The position numbers and the translations under genes were made by a program. From positions 806,001 to 870,000 of the forward strand of contig NZ_CP069163.1 of the NCBI RefSeq assembly GCF_018802765.1: a stretch of DNA of 64,000 nucleotides, in the 5' to 3' direction. Of this stretch, positions 59,504 through 64,000 are shown one piece after another (positions within the stretch are counted from its first letter, which is position 1; every line of letters begins with the position of its first letter). The DNA is from Paludibacterium sp. B53371 (GTDB lineage Bacteria > Pseudomonadota > Gammaproteobacteria > Burkholderiales > Chromobacteriaceae). The notes under the pieces were generated by a model. It worked only from the letters and a program-made list of their open reading frames with translations. It did not search any database and was not told the DNA's origin.

Positions 59504-61017
59504 GAGGTGCTTGCCTCGCGTGAAGTGAGTTGTTGTTGCCAGACGTCGAGTAGTCGTGCGCATTGCGCCTCGGTGCCGATACTGATGCGCAGGTATTGCT
59601 CGATGCGGGGCTGCCTGAAGTGTCGCACCAGGATGCCTTCGCGGCGCAGGTCGGCGGCCAGGGCGGCGGCATCATGCCGGGGGTGGCGCACGAACAGGAA
59701 GTTGGCGGCCGAGGGCAGGACCTCGAAGCCGAGTGCCTGCAGGCCCTGGCGCAACTGTTCCCGATTGTGCATCACCTGGCGGCAGGTACGGCGGAAATAG
59801 TCTTCGTCTTCGAAGGAGGCGATGGCGCCGGCGATGGCCAGACGGTCCAGCGGATAGGCATTGAAGCTGTTCTTGATCCGTTCCAGGGCTTCGATCAGGG
59901 CCGGGTGGCCCATGGCATAGCCGACGCGCAGGCCGGCCAGTGCCCGTGATTTCGACAGGGTGCGCACGACCAGCAGGTTGGGGTGCTCTGGCAGCAGGGC
60001 GATGGCGCTCTCCCCACCAAAGTCGATATAGGCTTCATCGATGACCACGACCTGATCCGGGTGCTCGTCGAGCAACTGGCGGATGTCGTCCAGGGTCAGC
60101 AACTGGCCGGTCGGGGCATTGGGGTTGGCGAGGATGATGGCACCGGCCGGCTGGCGGTAGTCTGCCACGCGGATCGCCAGTTGCGCATCCAGCGGCACCT
60201 GGCGATAGGGGATGCCGTACAGCGCGCAATAGACCGGGTAGAAGCCATAGCTGATGTCCGGCATCAGCAGGGGCTGCGGTTTTTTCAGCAGGGCCTGGAA
60301 GACGGTGGCCAGGACTTCGTCCGAGCTGTTGCCGACGAAGATCTGGGGGGTGTCCAGCTGGTGATGGCGTGCGATCTGTTGCTTGAGTGCGCGTGCATCC
60401 GGGTCGGGGTACAGGCGCAGGCTGTCATCGCTGGCCGCCTGGATGGCGGTCAGGACGCCCGGTGCCGGCCCATAGGGGCTCTCATTGGTGTTGATCTTGA
60501 TCTGGATGGGCTGTTGCGGTTGCTCGCCGGGCTGATAGGGGGTGAGCTGATGGACCAGTTCGCTCCAGAAGCGGCGCGGGTCGCTGTCTGCCGCCGGCTG
60601 CTGCCGGGCCTGGCGAATCACCCCTTCCTTGTCCGCCGGTTGCCAGCCTTCCGGCTTCAATACCTTGCCGTCGGCCCGGCGTACCACCTGGCCATTGACG
60701 GCCTTGCGCAGGTTGGCCTGGTGGATGGCCCGGGTCATGGCCTCAACCGGCATGCCCTGTGACAGCAGCAGGCCGACCAGCACGTTCAGGACATCGACGC
60801 CTTCGGCGGTCAGTTCGGCCATCAGGCGCGTGCTGGTGGCTTCGTCGCGGTGATCATCGGCCTGGTAGTCGGCCAGTGCCTGCTGAAATTCGGCCCATTC
60901 CTCGGCCAGCATGGTCTGCCACATGGCGAGGTTGTCCGGGGCAAAGCGCGGTGCGGGCGGAATCGGCAGATCAAAGCGGCTGATGAATTCGCGCCGCAGG
61001 GCAAACAGGTCGCTCAT
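59500..61017 (-). CDS. hisC: Fusion of a MazG/HisE-like NTP pyrophosphohydrolase domain to histidinol-phosphate aminotransferase
   Basis: 505 residues. Residues 1-140 form an all-alpha NTP pyrophosphatase domain: metal motif EEWAE (39-43) with ExxD (72-75) and the HQANLRKAV...[12 protein letters not shown] tail of PRA-PH-like proteins. Residues about 150-505 are a class I/II aminotransferase of the HisC type, with [25 protein letters not shown] and the PLP lysine K356 in [15 protein letters not shown]. HisC alone is about 350-365 residues. The ATG at 61017 overlaps the aroA stop. In this context it may transaminate aromatic keto acids as well as histidinol phosphate; the role of the N-domain is unknown. 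Confidence 0.9.
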   Translation of the reverse strand: MSDLFALRREFISRFDLPIPPAPRFAPDNLAMWQTMLAEEWAEFQQALADYQADDHRDEATSTRLMAELTAEGVDVLNVLVGLLLSQGMPVEAMTRAIHQANLRKAVNGQVVRRADGKVLKPEGWQPADKEGVIRQARQQPAADSDPRRFWSELVHQLTPYQPGEQPQQPIQIKINTNESPYGPAPGVLTAIQAASDDSLRLYPDPDARALKQQIARHHQLDTPQIFVGNSSDEVLATVFQALLKKPQPLLMPDISYGFYPVYCALYGIPYRQVPLDAQLAIRVADYRQPAGAIILANPNAPTGQLLTLDDIRQLLDEHPDQVVVIDEAYIDFGGESAIALLPEHPNLLVVRTLSKSRALAGLRVGYAMGHPALIEALERIKNSFNAYPLDRLAIAGAIASFEDEDYFRRTCRQVMHNREQLRQGLQALGFEVLPSAANFLFVRHPRHDAAALAADLRREGILVRHFRQPRIEQYLRISIGTEAQCARLLDVWQQQLTSREASTS

Positions 61018-62309
61018 GCCGCGCTCCCCGCCAGGGCGGCCAGGCGCTCGAAGTAATCCGGGAAGGTCTTGGCGACACACTTCGGGTCGTTGATGGTCAC
61101 CGGCGCCCCCATCAGCGCCACCAGCGAGAAGCACATGGCCATACGGTGGTCGTCGTAGGTGTCGATTTCGGCGTGCGGCGTCAGGACGGCCGGCGGGGTG
61201 ATGCGGATGTAGTCCGCGCCTTCTTCGATCTGGGCGCCGACCTTGCGCAGCTCGGTGGCCATGGCGGCCAGACGGTCGGTTTCCTTGACGCGCCAGCTGG
61301 CGATGTTGCGCAGCGTGCTGGTGCCGTCGGCGGCCAGGGCCAGCATGGCGACGGTCATGGCGGCGTCCGGGATGTGATTCAGGTCGATGTCGATGGCGCG
61401 CAGGGTGTCACCGGCACGGGCTTCAATCCAGTTGTCGCCGTAGCGGATGTCGGCCCCCATCAGGTTGAGCACCTCGGCAAAGCGCACGTCCCCCTGAATG
61501 CTGTTGGCTCCCACGCCCTCGACCCGTACCGGGCCGCCGGCCAGGACGCCTGCCGCCAGGAAGTAGGAGGCGCTGGAGGCGTCGCCTTCCACCACGATCT
61601 CGCCCGGCGAGACATAGTGCTGCCCGGCCGGCACGGTAAAGGTTTCCCAGCCCTGTTGCTGGACATCGACGCCGAAGCGGCGCATCAGATTGAGCGTGAT
61701 GCTGATGTAGGGCTTGGAAATCAGTTCGCCTTCGACGCGCAGGGTAGCGGCATGGCCGGTCAGCGGCAGTGCCATCAGCAGGGCGGTCAGGAACTGGCTG
61801 GAGACCGAGCCTTTGACGCTGATGTCGCGCTCGGTGTTGATGCTGGCCGGCGCGATTTCCAGCGGCGGGAAGCCCGGCTGACCCTGGTAGCGGATGTCGG
61901 CACCCGCCTGGCGCAGGGCATCGACCAGATCGCCGATCGGCCGTTCGTGCATGCGCGGCACGCCGGAAAGATGATAGTGGCCCTGCATCAGGGCCAGGGC
62001 GGCCGTCAGCGGGCGGAAGGCGGTGCCGGCATTGCCGAGGAAAAGGTCGGCGGAACGGACCGGAAAGACGCCGCCGCTGCCGCTGACACTGAAATCGCGC
62101 GAGTCGCCGTGTCGGGTCACGCTGACGCCGAGCAGTTGCAGGGCGTTGAGCATGTGCCGGATGTCATCCGAGTCGAGCAGGTCTCGCACCAGGGTGTCGC
62201 CGCCGGCCAGTGCCGCCAGCAGCAGCGTGCGGTTGGAAATGCTTTTGGAGCCGGGGAGTTTCAGGGTGCCGGACAGGCGGGGAATGGCGGCGAGAGACAA
62301 CTGTTCCAT
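61014..62309 (-). CDS. aroA: 3-phosphoshikimate 1-carboxyvinyltransferase (EPSP synthase)
   Basis: Sixth step of the shikimate pathway. 431 residues; [41 protein letters not shown] and DDHRMAM are canonical class I motifs. First gene of a minus-strand operon whose members overlap by 4 bp each (aroA-hisC-CMD). Confidence 0.96.
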   Translation of the reverse strand: MEQLSLAAIPRLSGTLKLPGSKSISNRTLLLAALAGGDTLVRDLLDSDDIRHMLNALQLLGVSVTRHGDSRDFSVSGSGGVFPVRSADLFLGNAGTAFRPLTAALALMQGHYHLSGVPRMHERPIGDLVDALRQAGADIRYQGQPGFPPLEIAPASINTERDISVKGSVSSQFLTALLMALPLTGHAATLRVEGELISKPYISITLNLMRRFGVDVQQQGWETFTVPAGQHYVSPGEIVVEGDASSASYFLAAGVLAGGPVRVEGVGANSIQGDVRFAEVLNLMGADIRYGDNWIEARAGDTLRAIDIDLNHIPDAAMTVAMLALAADGTSTLRNIASWRVKETDRLAAMATELRKVGAQIEEGADYIRITPPAVLTPHAEIDTYDDHRMAMCFSLVALMGAPVTINDPKCVAKTFPDYFERLAALAGSAA

Positions 62310-62383
62310 GGTGGATCGACTCGGAAAAATATGAAAATTGACTGTTCACTCTACCCGTCAACCCGGTCAGGTGCAAATCAGAC

Positions 62384-63157
62384 CTATTCCCGTTTGGCGT
62401 GAGGCAGGCCGAGGCGGCGACGCAGGCGATCCCTGGCCAGCCGGCTGGTGGCGGTCAGTAAATTGAGCAGGGAAACCGGTGCCAGGGTGACCAGGCCCTG
62501 CCCGTCCAGATAGGCCGGGTTGTGCTGCAGGAAGAAGCGTACCGCCGGGCGCGGGGAGCTGCGCCAGTGGTGATGATCGGCCTCGTTGTCCAGTGTGCGC
62601 CAGCCGACCGGTACGACCCGAGGCAGGGGGGCTTCTGCCGCGTGGTATCCGAAATGGCTCAGGCAGTCTTGCAGGACGCGGCGGACGTCGGCGGGGAGGC
62701 CCTGTTCCGGCCTTGGCCAGAGCTGGCGGGCATAGCGGTGGCACTGCAGATAGCTGGAGGGGTGGATCAGGGTGGCAAAGAAGTGGATCGGCGTGGCGGG
62801 ATGGCGCAGGCGATAGCCCAGCAGCCGGGCCAGGATGAAGGGGGCCAGACTGTTGCCGCCGCGGTAGGCCGGCAGCAGTCCGGCCTGCGAGCGCATGATA
62901 CAGACCCGGCGGCCCGGCTGTTCGATGTGGAAGAAATGTACCGCGCAGTAGCCGATGACCTGACCGAGCCGGTTGATGCGCACTTGCAGATAACTGTGTT
63001 CCGCCTGGTTCTGCAGGACCTGGCTGCGGAACAGTGAGGGCGTGCCGCCACCGAAAATGCGCTGGTGTACCGGAAACAGCAGGTCGAGAAGGCCGTCGAT
63101 CTCCCCGTTGTCGAGCGTGCGCAGATCGAGATTGCTATAGAGCGATGGGCGCGCCAT
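62384..63157 (-). CDS. Hypothetical GNAT-like acyltransferase
   Basis: 257 residues from ATG 63157, which has AGGACAG upstream; an in-frame ATG at 63190 adds 11 residues but lacks a ribosome site. The middle part (VIGYCAVHFF, then RSQAGLLPAYRGGNSLAPFIL) resembles the core strand and CoA loop of GNAT acetyltransferases. The C-terminus is arginine-rich. No specific family identified. Confidence 0.7.
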   Translation of the reverse strand: MARPSLYSNLDLRTLDNGEIDGLLDLLFPVHQRIFGGGTPSLFRSQVLQNQAEHSYLQVRINRLGQVIGYCAVHFFHIEQPGRRVCIMRSQAGLLPAYRGGNSLAPFILARLLGYRLRHPATPIHFFATLIHPSSYLQCHRYARQLWPRPEQGLPADVRRVLQDCLSHFGYHAAEAPLPRVVPVGWRTLDNEADHHHWRSSPRPAVRFFLQHNPAYLDGQGLVTLAPVSLLNLLTATSRLARDRLRRRLGLPHAKRE

Positions 63158-63274
63158 GGCGTCTGTCCTGTCGGTGATGGAAAGTGCCATGCATTCTGAC
63201 TTGAGAAATTATTTTGTCGATGACAAATGGTTTGGTTGACAAGCCGGTGCAGAGGGGGGTGGGTCTGTGTGAAC

Positions 63275-63303
63275 CTGTCAAGCCAGTACTAACAATGTAT
63301 AAT
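63275..63303 (+). promoter_or_regulatory. Promoter of cmk
   Basis: CTGTCA (63275-63280) and TATAAT (63298-63303) spaced by 17 bp, 26 bp before the cmk ATG. Confidence 0.6.
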
Positions 63304-63329
63304 GTCGCGCTTTATCCGGAGCTGCTTGC

Positions 63330-63995
63330 ATGAATATCCCTGTGATTGCCATTGATGGCCCTTCCGCATCGGGCAAGGGAACTGTCGCAGCCCGGGTGGC
63401 TGAACAGCTGGGCTTTCAGTATCTCGACTCCGGTAGTCTGTACCGGCTGGTGGCATTGCATGCCCTGCGCACGGGAATTGACTGGTGCGATGAGGCGGCG
63501 CTGGCTGCGGCGGCCCTGAGCCTGCCGGCCGAGTTTCGCCATGGCGCAGTGTTGCTGGCCGGCAACGATGCCGGCGAGGCGATTCGCGCCGAAGAAATCG
63601 GCATCGGAGCCTCGCGGGTCGGGGCGCTGCCAGCCGTGCGCGCCGCACTGCTGCAGCGTCAGCGCGATTTTCGCCAGGCACCCGGCCTGGTGACAGATGG
63701 CCGTGACATGGGGTCGGTGGTGTTCCCGGATGCCGATCTGAAGGTTTTTCTGACCGCCAGTGCGGAAGAACGGGCCGAACGACGTTATAAGCAGTTGATC
63801 GACAAGGGAGAATCTGCTAATCTCCCGCAGATTCGGCAGGACATTATCGATCGCGACCGGCGTGACGCCGCGCGGGCGGTAGCCCCTCTCCGACAAGAGC
63901 CGGATGCCTTCTTGCTCGATACCACCCAGCTCAGCATCGACCAGGCGGTCGAGCAGGTGCTGCAGTGGTACGCCGACAAGGCTTCCGGCGACTGA
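63330..63995 (+). CDS. cmk: Cytidylate kinase
   Basis: Phosphorylates CMP and dCMP. 221 residues; P-loop GPSASGKGT (10-18), YLDSGSLYR and TDGRDMGSVVFPDA, and a C-terminal RDRRDAARAVAPL. In many proteobacteria cmk follows aroA and precedes rpsA; rpsA would lie just beyond the right edge. Complete within the window. Confidence 0.96.
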   Translation: MNIPVIAIDGPSASGKGTVAARVAEQLGFQYLDSGSLYRLVALHALRTGIDWCDEAALAAAALSLPAEFRHGAVLLAGNDAGEAIRAEEIGIGASRVGALPAVRAALLQRQRDFRQAPGLVTDGRDMGSVVFPDADLKVFLTASAEERAERRYKQLIDKGESANLPQIRQDIIDRDRRDAARAVAPLRQEPDAFLLDTTQLSIDQAVEQVLQWYADKASGD

Positions 63996-64000
63996 TTTTT

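Noticed and set aside
59500-61134. 39-residue upstream extension of the MazG-like/HisC fusion
   Set aside because: It overlaps aroA coding sequence and lacks conservation; the ATG at 61017 overlaps the aroA stop in ATGA form like the next gene pair.

Overview
The window is GC-rich, densely coding chromosomal DNA from a Gram-negative betaproteobacterium. The gene set points to Neisseriales/Chromobacteriaceae (relatives of Laribacter, Chromobacterium or Microvirgula): an arcABC arginine deiminase cluster, the yceD-rpmF-plsX-fabHDG-acpP-fabF order, a tandem glycine riboswitch on gcvT, and intergenic GGTGCATT/AATGCACC repeats. The genus is an inference from gene content. No rRNA or tRNA genes were recognised.

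Layout. 0-5.1 kb: end of a chemotaxis locus (receptor, cheR, cheB, cheD). 5.2-10.4 kb: fdxA, gluQ and the arcABC operon with an FNR/ANR-type box. 10.4-16 kb: an HD-GYP protein and a GH1 glycosidase facing its LacI-type regulator across paired operators. 16-20.8 kb: glycine riboswitch and gcvTHP. 20.8-25.6 kb: accessory DNA with two repeat arrays, a secreted M14-type deacylase facing an RpiR regulator, and a CesT-like chaperone overlapping a possible type III effector. 25.8-29.3 kb: metY, a peptide-binding protein and a half-size TauE/SafE protein. 29.3-30.4 kb: a REP-associated tyrosine transposase (RAYT) flanked on both sides by the same repeats. 30.4-34.7 kb: a second HD-GYP protein, a cupredoxin, two BLUF proteins (one lacking the photoactive tyrosine) and a DUF2520 protein. 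34.7-36.5 kb: almost gene-free DNA with more repeats and an inverted, iteron-like GGTTACAT array. 36.5-44.4 kb: a LuxR-type regulator and a chaperone-usher fimbrial locus with four DUF1120 subunits. 44.4-52.3 kb: RsmI-like methylase, Maf, and the complete fatty-acid initiation cluster including rpmF. 52.4-55.9 kb: a Tat-exported phosphoesterase, a secreted chorismate-lyase-like protein and a CBS protein. 56-64 kb: pabB-pabC, tyrA, an aroA / MazG-like-HisC fusion / CMD operon, a GNAT-like protein and cmk.

How the genes work together. The chemotaxis genes form an adaptation module: receptor tail binds CheR, CheB demethylates, CheD deamidates. arcABC turns arginine into ornithine, ammonia, CO2 and ATP, probably under oxygen limitation. 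The riboswitch couples gcvTHP to glycine. The fab block supplies acyl-ACP for lipids. tyrA, hisC, aroA and cmk look like a rearranged version of the mixed-function aromatic supraoperon known in pseudomonads.

The most unusual content is the repeat biology. One REP family, paired with a resident RAYT, has had its left and right hairpin arms amplified separately (15-bp and 13-bp units). A second family forms perfect palindromes with a compensatory base change. The gene-poor 35-kb segment has a 42-bp inverted repeat built from GGTTACAT motifs that resembles an orphan replication or mobile-element end. Other candidates for new biology are the chaperone/effector-like pair, the blind BLUF paralogue and the MazG-like-HisC fusion.
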